Below are positions 1 through 6,525 of a DNA stretch of 6,713 bases, one piece after another. This DNA comes from UBA6770 sp965661115 (GTDB taxonomy: Bacteria; Bacteroidota; Bacteroidia; Flavobacteriales_G; Salibacteraceae): assembly GCA_965661115.1 (NCBI GenBank), contig CBFICO010000123.1, forward strand, positions 1-6,713. Direction: 5' to 3'. The translations under genes and the position numbers were made by a program. The notes below the pieces were generated by a model that saw nothing but the letters and a program-made list of their open reading frames with translations, ran no database searches and was not told the DNA's origin. Positions within the stretch are counted from its first letter, which is position 1. Each line of letters starts with the position of its first letter.

Positions 1-271
1 CAGTAGGATTAATTAACCCAAAATAAACCTTACCGCCAGGTACTTTTGGGCCGAAATTGAATCGAATTCCGCTTGACGTCCCTTTTGGGCTGCCAATTAA
101 ATCGTTGAGCTTAAAGCCATAACCGTTATTGGTTTCTTTGATGGTATTGCCCTTTAAATTAGCAACGACACATCCGTTTTCTATGCTAATGTTTGAGTAG
201 CTCTTGGGTGCTTGGGCTAATAATTCTTGCAGCAGCAATGCAAATACAAGAGTGAGTAATAAACGCTTCAT
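1..271 (-). CDS. N-terminal part of an unrecognised exported protein (cut by window edge)
   Basis: Reading leftward from the ATG at 271-269, the frame stays open for 90 codons to the window edge, so only the N-terminus is present. Residues 1-20 (MKRLLLTLVFALLLQELLAQ) are a clear Sec signal peptide: a KR n-region, a leucine-rich core and a likely cleavage after LAQ, a common ending in Bacteroidota exported proteins. The mature part begins APKSYSNISIENGC and contains glycine-rich, probably beta-strand sequence (GSPKGTSSGIRFNFGPKVPGGKVYFG split over residues 60-85). I do not recognise the family, and no catalytic motif is visible. It lies 51 bp downstream of the LamG/T9SS gene on the same strand, with no obvious terminator hairpin between, so cotranscription is plausible. 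Whether it carries its own sorting domain cannot be told from this fragment. Confidence 0.8.
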   Translation of the reverse strand, partial: MKRLLLTLVFALLLQELLAQAPKSYSNISIENGCVVANLKGNTIKETNNGYGFKLNDLIGSPKGTSSGIRFNFGPKVPGGKVYFGLINPT

Positions 272-322
272 TTATATTCCGATTTGACTAACAAACTAAA
301 TCAAAATCAGCCAACAAATAAT

Positions 323-1477
323 TTATTCTTTAATCAGTTTTCTGGAGAACAAAAGATTATTTGAATCATATACGTTTAAAAAATACATGCCTTTTTCTTC
401 AGGTAATTTTACACTAAAAATTTGTATTGTACCTACTTGCTCTCGTTTATAGAGCTTACCTCCTATGCTGTACACTTCGTAGCTTACTTCTAAAGCATTA
501 TCCTTTAATTTAACGGTAACCTCATCTTGAGTAGGATTTGGAAAAACCAATACCTCGGAACTGTTTTCCGCACCAATAGATTGTATGCCAACGTGTATAG
601 TATCATGGACTCTTATGGTATCGTAAACCGTAATTGTATCCACAATAGTAATTCTCGTTGTATCAAATACCGGAACGGTGTCATAAACAGATACAGTGTC
701 AAAAACGGAAATGCGGTTTGTATCGTAAACTGTAACTACATTCTTACAAGTATCTGAGCACCCGTAACTCTTATATATTGCAATAATCTCGTTAGCAGTT
801 TTGGCGCAATTGTAAAAACGAACATCGTCTATTTTCCCTTCAAAATATTGAGGAATAGAAGGATGCCTTCTACCAATGGAAGCTAATGTTGGAATTGAGT
901 ATTTGGCTTTTGAAGATTGAAATCTTGTAGTTCCATTCGAAACACCATTTACATACAGAGTCACGGATTCATTTGTACGAGTTAGCGCCAAATGATACCA
1001 TCTGTTAATGGTAGGCATGCTTCCTACAATAGAACGAAACGCTGAACCCGAAACGTTGTAACAACCTGCACTAAACCCATAATATCCAAATTGAGGATAA
1101 TTGTTCAGTAAAATATGAACATCACCACCAGAGTTTCCTACAGCCACTATGCTAGTACTCGTACCCGCATTTGGCAACGCAGTAACATAAACCCAACAAG
1201 CGTAGGTTACGTTATCCAAAGCATAATCAACACCATTGGGTAGTTCCACAAAATCATTTATTCCGTCAAATTTTAAGGCTGAAGCCGGTTTACCATTCCT
1301 ATCCATATCAAAAACAGCATTTCCCCTATTCGTTCCATTCCGGTTGTTACCTGACCCGTCCGAGGTGTTTCCGTTAAAACAATGTGTAGAAATAGGCGAA
1401 CAAGTTGTTTGCGAGCTTACTAGTGTGGTTGTTAAGATAAAAGTTATTCCCAGGAGTGTTCTTATTATAGTAGCCAT
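323..1477 (-). CDS. Secreted LamG/concanavalin A-like domain protein with type IX secretion sorting domain
   Basis: This 384-residue protein is probably exported by Sec and then by the type IX secretion system, ending on the cell surface or outside the cell. Residues 1-22 form a signal peptide (MATIIRTLLGITFILTTTLVSSQ). Residues about 28-238 look like a LamG/jelly-roll carbohydrate-binding domain: an N-terminal FNGNTSDGSGNNRNGT segment, then SALKFDGINDFVELP, RWYHLALTRTNESVTLYVNG and a closing GKIDDVRFYNCAKTANEI, all typical landmarks of bacterial LamG_3-like domains. Residues 248-296 are a low-complexity spacer of six-residue units. Residues about 309-384 match a type A T9SS C-terminal domain: FPNPTQDEVTVKL, a middle YEVYSIGGKL strand and a final GMYFLNVYDSNNLLFSRKLIKE ending in basic residues. 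No catalytic domain is visible, so a binding or adhesion role is the inference; the ligand is unknown. The ATG at 1477 is well supported by the signal peptide directly after it. The gene diverges from prfC. Confidence 0.9.
   Translation of the reverse strand: MATIIRTLLGITFILTTTLVSSQTTCSPISTHCFNGNTSDGSGNNRNGTNRGNAVFDMDRNGKPASALKFDGINDFVELPNGVDYALDNVTYACWVYVTALPNAGTSTSIVAVGNSGGDVHILLNNYPQFGYYGFSAGCYNVSGSAFRSIVGSMPTINRWYHLALTRTNESVTLYVNGVSNGTTRFQSSKAKYSIPTLASIGRRHPSIPQYFEGKIDDVRFYNCAKTANEIIAIYKSYGCSDTCKNVVTVYDTNRISVFDTVSVYDTVPVFDTTRITIVDTITVYDTIRVHDTIHVGIQSIGAENSSEVLVFPNPTQDEVTVKLKDNALEVSYEVYSIGGKLYKREQVGTIQIFSVKLPEEKGMYFLNVYDSNNLLFSRKLIKE
599..736 (-). repeat. In-gene tandem repeat: seven [VI]x[VI][YFVH]DT units
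   Basis: This stretch encodes residues 248-293 of the LamG/T9SS protein. Seven six-residue units follow one another: VTVYDT, ISVFDT, VSVYDT, VPVFDT, ITIVDT, ITVYDT, IRVHDT. Two-residue inserts (NR and TR, both ending in Arg) follow units 1 and 4. The DNA period is therefore 18 bp with two 6-bp insertions. Alternating hydrophobic residues and an invariant Asp-Thr suggest an extended beta-strand stalk between the lectin-like domain and the sorting domain. Similar DT-rich spacers occur in other Bacteroidota surface proteins; any structural role here is inferred. Confidence 0.85.
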
Positions 1478-1481
1478 GAAT

Positions 1482-1489
1482 CAAAAATA
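1482..1489 (-). promoter_or_regulatory. Putative Bacteroidota -7 box for the LamG/T9SS gene
   Basis: On the minus strand this reads TATTTTTG, an exact fit to the Bacteroidota sigma-A -7 consensus TAnnTTTG. Only four bases separate it from the ATG at 1477, so transcription would begin at or very near the start codon (a leaderless mRNA). No convincing -33 TTG/TTTG was found at the usual 17-23 bp spacing. The call therefore rests on the one box and its position. Confidence 0.4.
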
Positions 1490-1570
1490 TATAAGTCACA
1501 CAGTTTAAGGATTTGAATTTCAATTATCTTCATATTAAATCAATGGAAAGGCACTCTGAACTTATAAAAC

Positions 1571-1578
1571 TATTTTTG
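1571..1578 (+). promoter_or_regulatory. Putative Bacteroidota -7 box for prfC
   Basis: TATTTTTG matches TAnnTTTG exactly and lies 23 bases before the prfC ATG, which would give a short 5' leader of roughly 15-20 nt. No good -33 TTG is visible at the usual distance. There is no purine-rich Shine-Dalgarno sequence before the ATG (the preceding bases are CAGCACACAAC), as is usual in this phylum. Confidence 0.5.
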
Positions 1579-1601
1579 CCTCCCGATTTTCAGCACACAA
1601 C

Positions 1602-3191
1602 ATGAAGTACAGAGAACAGATAGAAAAAAGAAAAACTTTTGCAATTATTAGTCACCCCGATGCGGGTAAAACTACACTTACTGAAAAATTTCTGCTCTTT
1701 GGAGGAGCTATTCAGGTAGCGGGAGCGGTTAAGAACAATAAGATTAAAAAGACCGCTGCTTCTGACTTTATGGAAATTGAAAAGCAAAGAGGTATTTCTG
1801 TCGCCACCTCTGTAATGACCTTCCCTTACAACGAAAAAATTGTAAACATTTTAGATACACCGGGTCACAAAGATTTTGCTGAAGATACCTACCGAACCCT
1901 TACGGCTGTAGATAGTGTAATTCTGGTAATTGACTGCGTGAAAGGGGTTGAGGCACAAACCGAGCGCCTGATGGAAGTGTGCCGCATGCGCGATACTCCA
2001 GTTATTATTTTCATCAATAAAATGGACCGCCCAGGTAGAGATCCCTTCGATTTGTTAGACGAGCTAGAAGAAAAACTATCCATTAGCGTTAGACCATTGA
2101 GCTGGCCAATCAATATGGGCAAAGAGTTTAAAGGGGTTTACAAGTTATACGATGGTACCCTTAACCTGTTCGATGCTGAAAACAAATCAAAGGTTGCCGA
2201 AAACATAGTACCAATAAGTGGTTTAGAAGACACTAAACTAGAGGAGTTAGTTGGAGAAGCGGATGCAGAAGAGTTGCGCGAAAATGTGGAACTTATCGAC
2301 GGTGTATATGAGGAGTTTGAAAAAGAAGAATACCTAAAAGGAAAACTGGCTCCCGTGTTTTTTGGTTCAGCTTTAAACAACTTTGGTATTAAGGAAATGC
2401 TAGATACTTTTACCGAAATTGCCCCTAACCCGCAACCAGTATCAACAGACAAAAGAGAAGTTAAAGCAGCAGACGAAAAGTTCTCTGGTTTCATATTCAA
2501 GATTCACGCAAACATTGACCCGAATCACCGAGATAGAATCGCCTTCTTGCGTATTGTTTCTGGAAAGTTTAAACGAAACACTTTTTACAAGCACGTGCGA
2601 CTTGGTAAAAACCTCAAGTTTGCCAACCCTGCCTCATTTATGGCGCAAAGCAAAGAGGTTATTGAAGAGGCTTTCCCCGGTGATGTAATTGGATTATACG
2701 ATACCGGAAACTTTAAAATCGGCGATACCCTTACCGAAGGTGAAGACATGATGTTTAAAGGGATTCCTTCGTTCTCTCCTGAGTTGTTTAAAGAGGTGGT
2801 AAACAAAGACCCAATGAAAACCAAACAGCTCGATAAAGGATTGCAGCAACTTACGGAAGAAGGTGTGGCGCAGCTTTTTACCAAACAACCGGGTAACATT
2901 AAAATTATTGGTACCGTTGGAAACCTGCAGTTTGAAGTAATTCAATACCGACTAAAAAATGAGTACGGCGCAACTTGCGATTTTAAAGGATTAAATTATC
3001 ACATGGCGTGTTGGGTTACTACAGACAACCAGTCACAGCTGGATCAGTTCGTTAAAGTAAAAGGAAGCGACGTGGGTTACGACAAAGACGGAAATCCAGT
3101 ATTTTTAGCACCCTCGGCATGGATGTTAGAAAAAGCACGTGAAAATTACCCAGATCTTGAATTTCATACCACTTCGGAGTTTAAAGTATAG
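1602..3191 (+). CDS. prfC: Peptide chain release factor 3 (RF3)
   Basis: RF3 is a cytoplasmic translational GTPase that binds the ribosome after peptide release and drives class I release factors RF1 and RF2 off it. The protein has 529 residues, the same length as E. coli RF3. The G motifs are in order: G1 SHPDAGKTTL (residues 17-26), G2 around RGISVATSV (63-71), G3 DTPGH (85-89), G4 NKMD (139-142) and a G5-like FGSALNNFG (about 254-262). The region after about 280 carries the EF-Tu-like domain II (FSGFIFKIHANIDPNHRDRIAF), and the C-terminal RF3 domain ends with YPDLEFHTT, close to the family's usual end. ATG at 1602 gives the typical family N-terminus. It has its own candidate promoter and diverges from the LamG gene. 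Its last 35-53 bases overlap the start of the downstream lipoprotein gene in the +1 frame. Confidence 0.97.
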   Translation: MKYREQIEKRKTFAIISHPDAGKTTLTEKFLLFGGAIQVAGAVKNNKIKKTAASDFMEIEKQRGISVATSVMTFPYNEKIVNILDTPGHKDFAEDTYRTLTAVDSVILVIDCVKGVEAQTERLMEVCRMRDTPVIIFINKMDRPGRDPFDLLDELEEKLSISVRPLSWPINMGKEFKGVYKLYDGTLNLFDAENKSKVAENIVPISGLEDTKLEELVGEADAEELRENVELIDGVYEEFEKEEYLKGKLAPVFFGSALNNFGIKEMLDTFTEIAPNPQPVSTDKREVKAADEKFSGFIFKIHANIDPNHRDRIAFLRIVSGKFKRNTFYKHVRLGKNLKFANPASFMAQSKEVIEEAFPGDVIGLYDTGNFKIGDTLTEGEDMMFKGIPSFSPELFKEVVNKDPMKTKQLDKGLQQLTEEGVAQLFTKQPGNIKIIGTVGNLQFEVIQYRLKNEYGATCDFKGLNYHMACWVTTDNQSQLDQFVKVKGSDVGYDKDGNPVFLAPSAWMLEKARENYPDLEFHTTSEFKV

Positions 3192-3813
3192 CTTAACGCT
3201 TATACTTTTCTCTTTCGTGTTTAGCTGTAACCGCCAACCAGAAGCATGCGTTGAAATCAACACCACTTCAACATTGGTAGGTTCGCCCGTTGTTACAACA
3301 GATTGTTCTGAAAAAGGATTCGACAACCTATACGATTTTGGTAACGGGGCTAAATTCAGTAACGAAACGAGCGTTACCTATGCCTATTACCAAGGAGGCA
3401 ATTATTCGATACAGCTCACCTCATTCAGCAAAAAGAACAACAAAAAAGATACAGATAGCAAATCTGTGCGGGTAACCTACCCTACTCAAAGTCAACTACT
3501 GGGTAATTGGACCTTAATCAAGGTAGAAACCAGAGAGCAATTAGAAATTGACCCTACTATTTCCATTTTTGATTTACCCATTGATAGCAGCAGAACATTC
3601 AGTGAAAAATACGAGATAACGACCGACAGCATTTTTGTGCAACACAATGGCGAGCAGTTTTATTTGTTTCAGTTCAGAAATGGCTATTCTTATGAAAATG
3701 GTGCTTTGGTAATCAACCAAAGTAGTTTTCCTATTGTGCAATTTAGCAGCAACAGTATGGTTTTACAGGGACCTTATTTTAAAGGGTTTGAGTTGTTGTA
3801 TTTGGAAAGGTAG
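3139..3813 (+). CDS. Lipoprotein with PKD-like and lipocalin-like domains, starting inside prfC
   Basis: A lipoprotein of up to 224 residues, likely anchored in the cell envelope. Residues 13-30 give a basic n-region (RSLK), a hydrophobic core (YSLTLILFSFVF) and the lipobox VFSC, with Cys30 as the lipidation site; Phe at -2 is unusual. Residues about 36-113 look like a PKD-type beta-sandwich (GSPVVTTDC, LYDFGNG, VTYAYYQGGNYSIQLTSFS, KSVRV). Residues about 118-224 resemble a lipocalin-like domain (LLGNWTLIKVE, then a run of short beta strands). The frame has a stop at 3127-3129 and no ATG before codon 207, so translation must start at a non-ATG codon: GTG at 3139, or TTG at 3157 (218 residues). 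Both lie in the prfC coding sequence, so translational coupling to prfC is likely. The ligand and function are unknown. The stop codon abuts the convergent gene with no spacer. Confidence 0.82.
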   Translation: MKITQILNFIPLRSLKYSLTLILFSFVFSCNRQPEACVEINTTSTLVGSPVVTTDCSEKGFDNLYDFGNGAKFSNETSVTYAYYQGGNYSIQLTSFSKKNNKKDTDSKSVRVTYPTQSQLLGNWTLIKVETREQLEIDPTISIFDLPIDSSRTFSEKYEITTDSIFVQHNGEQFYLFQFRNGYSYENGALVINQSSFPIVQFSSNSMVLQGPYFKGFELLYLER

Positions 3814-4209
3814 TTATGGTCTATATGTAAACCTGGTGCGCTGTCCAACTACTACACCGTCGGCATCTCTTAAAATGAGCATATATCGACCTTCTTTGTA
3901 GCATTTATTGGGTAAAATATACTCAGTAACATCATGCTTAACAATGTCTATGTTCTCACCATTTTCGAAAATTAGAATGTTACCAATTTTACTCGGATGA
4001 ATATATACTCCCTCAAGGTCAAGATGAAATTTTAGAATTAGCGCACAAGAGCCAATTGTTGCTCTTTTTTCCGCTTCATCAAGAATCACTATCCGTTTAT
4101 CCGGATAATCAGATTCATAATTATTGTACTCCAACTCATGCCCCTCAAATACATCCTTCTCGCATGAGATAGTAAGCATTGCAATAATCAGTATAACAAG
4201 ATATCTCAT
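3814..4209 (-). CDS. Small lipoprotein, second gene of a PEGA-protein pair
   Basis: A 131-residue predicted lipoprotein. I chose the ATG at 4209-4207 because it follows the stop codon of the upstream gene by 2 bp and starts a compact signal peptide, MRYLVILIIAMLTISC, with Cys16 as the lipidation site. The frame remains open 18 codons further up to an ATG at 4263, but that extension lies inside the neighbouring gene and buries the signal. After Cys16 come EKD, acidic residues that in Bacteroidota can favour surface display; this is an inference. The mature region appears beta-rich (ALILKFHLDLEGVYI, GNILIFENGENIDIV, GRYMLILRDADGVVVG), perhaps a single Ig-like fold, with two further cysteines at 55 and 103 that could pair. 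I do not recognise the family. The tight spacing implies joint transcription, and perhaps joint function, with the PEGA protein. Confidence 0.8.
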   Translation of the reverse strand: MRYLVILIIAMLTISCEKDVFEGHELEYNNYESDYPDKRIVILDEAEKRATIGSCALILKFHLDLEGVYIHPSKIGNILIFENGENIDIVKHDVTEYILPNKCYKEGRYMLILRDADGVVVGQRTRFTYRP

Positions 4210-4211
4210 TT

Positions 4212-4961
4212 CTAAAATGTTAGGTTTATACAAAATGAATTGGTAAATGGGTCTATACTCCACCTTAAATTGGTGAGTTTAGGAGATTCTATGAACTCTT
4301 TTTTCTCCATTTTTTCTGCCCATAAAAAGCAGGCTACTCCTACCAGTGCTGAACCTGAGATTTTGATTACCTGATTTCTAGTGAATTTATTTTTAGCCTC
4401 AATATTGCGGTTGTAATAATATCGAGCTGTTTCATAATCATCTCTGGAGCCCCTTGCTTCAGTTTGTGAAATAGCGTTATTGTAACTTTCAATCGTTTGA
4501 TAAACCACATCCTCAGAAGCGGCAATCGCTTCAGTACGTTTTCCAATTCCGGCAAAATATTCAATTGTAAAAGCCGTAACCAATACCGGCGGAACGATGT
4601 ATAAAAACGGTTTTATCTTCTCTTTAGCTTTTTCTTTTCTTCGGTAACTTCTGTAAACCTTTGTTAATGCCAAAGACCTACCTAAATAAACCGTATCGTT
4701 TTCAAACACCCTAATTTTTCCTTCTAGTAGCTGATAAGTTGGCGCCCACATTTGGTACGTACTCACTCCCGTATCCACTAAATGATAATATACCTTTTGA
4801 CTATCGGGTTTCATTAAACGCACCCCATTAATCTTTACAATGGCACTATCTGGGTTGGTTCTAATTTTAATCACTCCCTTACCCGATTGAGCTAGACCAT
4901 TGACAGATAGCACTGTACTAATAAATACCCCAAGAAATAATCGAATTATGTGTTGATTCAT
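4212..4961 (-). CDS. PEGA-domain envelope protein with two membrane segments
   Basis: A 249-residue protein. Residues 1-25 are a signal peptide (core LFLGVFISTVLSV, ending GLAQ). Residues about 28-100 resemble a PEGA domain, a small beta-sandwich found in surface and cell-wall associated proteins: GVIKIRTNPDSAIVKINGV, then a strand-rich part ending FENDTVYLGRSLAL. A basic stretch (YRSYRRKEKAKEK, 103-115) precedes a hydrophobic segment at about 117-140 (FLYIVPPVLVTAFTIEYFAG). A charged, Tyr-rich, probably helical loop follows (141-196), then a second hydrophobic segment at about 198-215 (VIKISGSALVGVACFLWA). The tail ends in NSFCINLTF, an aromatic end seen in many Bacteroidota envelope proteins. 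Function is unknown; anchoring or scaffolding is the general inference for PEGA proteins. It is the first gene of a two-gene unit and diverges from the SpmAB-like gene. Confidence 0.8.
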   Translation of the reverse strand: MNQHIIRLFLGVFISTVLSVNGLAQSGKGVIKIRTNPDSAIVKINGVRLMKPDSQKVYYHLVDTGVSTYQMWAPTYQLLEGKIRVFENDTVYLGRSLALTKVYRSYRRKEKAKEKIKPFLYIVPPVLVTAFTIEYFAGIGKRTEAIAASEDVVYQTIESYNNAISQTEARGSRDDYETARYYYNRNIEAKNKFTRNQVIKISGSALVGVACFLWAEKMEKKEFIESPKLTNLRWSIDPFTNSFCINLTF

Positions 4962-4978
4962 GTTTAGATTTTGAGAGG

Positions 4979-4993
4979 CTAAAATAGCTATTT
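4979..4993 (-). promoter_or_regulatory. Weak candidate promoter with overlapping 12-bp palindrome upstream of the PEGA gene
   Basis: The minus strand of 4979-4986 reads TATTTTAG, one base off the TAnnTTTG -7 consensus and 17 bases before the ATG at 4961. It overlaps AAATAGCTATTT (4982-4993), a perfect 12-bp palindrome. The palindrome could be an operator, but short AT-rich palindromes of this size are expected a few times by chance in a window this long. No -33 box is evident. Confidence 0.2.
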
Positions 4994-5083
4994 ATCCAGC
5001 GGCAGATGAACCTATGAGCTGAATTCTATAAATGAGTGTTTATAACTACCTAATGTGAATTTAATTCAAACTGCTTCTCCTTC

Positions 5084-5091
5084 TACTTTTG
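5084..5091 (+). promoter_or_regulatory. Putative Bacteroidota -7 box for the SpmAB-like gene
   Basis: TACTTTTG is an exact match to TAnnTTTG and ends five bases before the ATG at 5097. If functional, it would start transcription at about the start codon, giving a leaderless mRNA. It would also rule out the upstream GTG (5055) as the main start. No clear -33 TTG is seen at the usual spacing. Confidence 0.4.
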
Positions 5092-5096
5092 AATCA

Positions 5097-6374
5097 ATGG
5101 CGCTCAATTACATTTTCATAGGATTTTTCCTGGTAGCTTTTGTAGTGGCTATCCTACGTGTAATTGGTTATTTCTTGCGCGATTTTTTGTTGGAATACGG
5201 TATGCATTTCGACAAGGCCGACCTCAATGTTTTTTACGCTATCGTTCAATCTACCTTCGATATGGCCGAAACGTCTGTTTCAATTGCCATTTACCTGATA
5301 GGAATCATGGCGCTTTGGCTAGGCATAATGAAAATTGGCGAATACGGAGGAGCGATTAACATCCTATCTAGATTGGTTGCACCTTTTTTCAGAAAGCTAT
5401 TTCCAGAGTTACCAAAAGACCACCCAGCAATGGGCAGCATGATGATGAACTTTTCAGCGAATATGCTTGGGTTAGACAACGCAGCCACTCCCCTAGGATT
5501 AAAAGCCATGAACGAATTACAATCTACCAATACAACCAAAGACACGGCAAGCAATGCTCAAATTATGTTTTTGGTGCTGAATACTTCTGGGCTAACGTTG
5601 ATTCCAGTTTCCGTAATGGCACTTAGAGCTTCGGCAGGTGCTGCGCAACCCTCGGATGTATTCTTACCCATTTTACTAGCCACCTTTTTTGCAACCTTGG
5701 CAGGACTCATCTCTGTTTCTTTATACCAAAAAATCAACTTATTAAATAAAGTTGTATTGGCCTATTTGGGTTCCTTGACGTTAGCAATTTGCCTTTTTAT
5801 ATGGTGGTTAACTGGCCTATCGCCCGACCAAGTATCAAAAGTGAGTTCGCTGTTAGGTAACGGGATTCTTTTTACCGTGATCATTTCATTTATTGCTTTA
5901 GCTATTCGCAAAAAAGTAAACGTTTACGAATCTTTCATTGAAGGCGCTAAAGAAGGTTTTGACGTAGCCATAAAAATCATCCCCTATTTGGTAGGAATGC
6001 TAGTAGCCATAGGTGTTTTTAGAGCTAGTGGCGCTATGGATATTTTAGTTGAAGGGTTACACTATGGTGTGGTTGCATTAGGTATAAATCCAGATTTTGT
6101 GGATGCCATGCCAACCGCCTTTATGAAACCACTGAGTGGCTCTGGCGCTAGAGGAATGATGGTTTCAACCATGGAAACTTTTGGAGCTGATTCATTTGCT
6201 GGAAGGTTATCAGCTGTTTTTCAAGGATCTACAGAAACTACATTCTACACGCTTGCCGTTTATTTTGGTGCAGTAAACGTGACTCGCACTCGCTATACGG
6301 TGGTTTGTGGATTAATCGCGGATACTGTTGGTATCATTGCAGCCATTTTTAGTGGGTACTTGTTTTTTCATTGA
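5097..6374 (+). CDS. SpmA-SpmB fusion, nucleoside-recognition (gate) domain membrane protein
   Basis: A polytopic inner-membrane protein of 425 residues that joins homologues of Bacillus SpmA (about residues 1-210) and SpmB (about 230-425) in one chain. Both halves carry a gate/nucleoside-recognition domain; Bacillus SpmA and SpmB act in spore core maturation, but Bacteroidota do not sporulate, so the substrate here is unknown. Landmarks are LWLGIMKIGE (73-82), NMLGLDNAATPLGLKAM (122-138), MFLVLNTSGLTLIP (167-180), FIEGAKEGFDVAIKIIPYLV in the second half, MKPLSGSGARGM (343-354) and VFQGSTETTFYTLAVYFG (374-391). Seven or more hydrophobic segments are evident. The frame is open back to a GTG at 5055 (439 residues), but MALNYIFIGFFLVAFVVA from the ATG at 5097 matches the usual family N-terminus, while the 14 extra residues (NLIQTASPSTFES) do not look like part of the family. 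Apparently a single-gene transcript, followed by a repeat-rich spacer. Confidence 0.9.
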   Translation: MALNYIFIGFFLVAFVVAILRVIGYFLRDFLLEYGMHFDKADLNVFYAIVQSTFDMAETSVSIAIYLIGIMALWLGIMKIGEYGGAINILSRLVAPFFRKLFPELPKDHPAMGSMMMNFSANMLGLDNAATPLGLKAMNELQSTNTTKDTASNAQIMFLVLNTSGLTLIPVSVMALRASAGAAQPSDVFLPILLATFFATLAGLISVSLYQKINLLNKVVLAYLGSLTLAICLFIWWLTGLSPDQVSKVSSLLGNGILFTVIISFIALAIRKKVNVYESFIEGAKEGFDVAIKIIPYLVGMLVAIGVFRASGAMDILVEGLHYGVVALGINPDFVDAMPTAFMKPLSGSGARGMMVSTMETFGADSFAGRLSAVFQGSTETTFYTLAVYFGAVNVTRTRYTVVCGLIADTVGIIAAIFSGYLFFH

Positions 6375-6442
6375 TTAAACTAAATACAGGTCAAATTCTT
6401 AAAAATTATATTAATGGTTTTATGCCTATGTCATCCTGAGTG

Positions 6443-6456
6443 TCTGCCGCGGCGGA
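6443..6456. repeat. GC-rich hairpin insert in left half of element A
   Basis: TCTGC (6443-6447) can pair with GCGGA (6452-6456), with one T-G wobble, around the loop CGCG. The sequence GTCTGCCG is shared with the hairpin at 6609-6629 in the neighbouring element. It occupies the same site in the left arm that an unrelated AT-rich hairpin occupies in the right arm. Confidence 0.55.
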
Positions 6457-6525
6457 TGTATCGAAGGAGACTAGGCTGATTTACTTTAAACAATTGCTTA
6501 TTTACCGCAATATCTCCTTCGATAC

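Noticed and set aside
527..757. Plus-strand open frame opposite the DT-repeat region of the LamG gene
   Set aside because: It is an antisense shadow. Its repetitive Arg/Asn/Tyr composition mirrors the repeat codons, and it has no domain or start context.
1236..1508. Plus-strand open frame antisense to the start of the LamG gene
   Set aside because: It lies opposite a convincingly coding region with signal peptide and LamG motifs, and its own translation shows no recognisable features.
2138..2500. Serine-rich minus-strand open frame inside prfC
   Set aside because: The Ser-rich composition is what the complement of Glu/Lys-rich prfC codons produces; prfC itself is certain.
3180..3191. Programmed frameshift at the end of prfC fusing RF3 to the lipoprotein
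   Set aside because: The TTT AAA G sequence is not in the phase needed for a classic -1 slippery heptamer, and the lipoprotein frame is +1. RF3 ends at its usual family position, and a cytoplasmic GTPase fused ahead of a signal peptide makes little sense.
4210..4263. Longer N-terminus for the small lipoprotein, starting at an ATG at 4263
   Set aside because: The extra 18 codons overlap the end of the PEGA gene and place an unlikely MEYRPIYQFILYKPNILE stretch before a complete lipoprotein signal. The ATG at 4209, 2 bp after the upstream stop, fits better.
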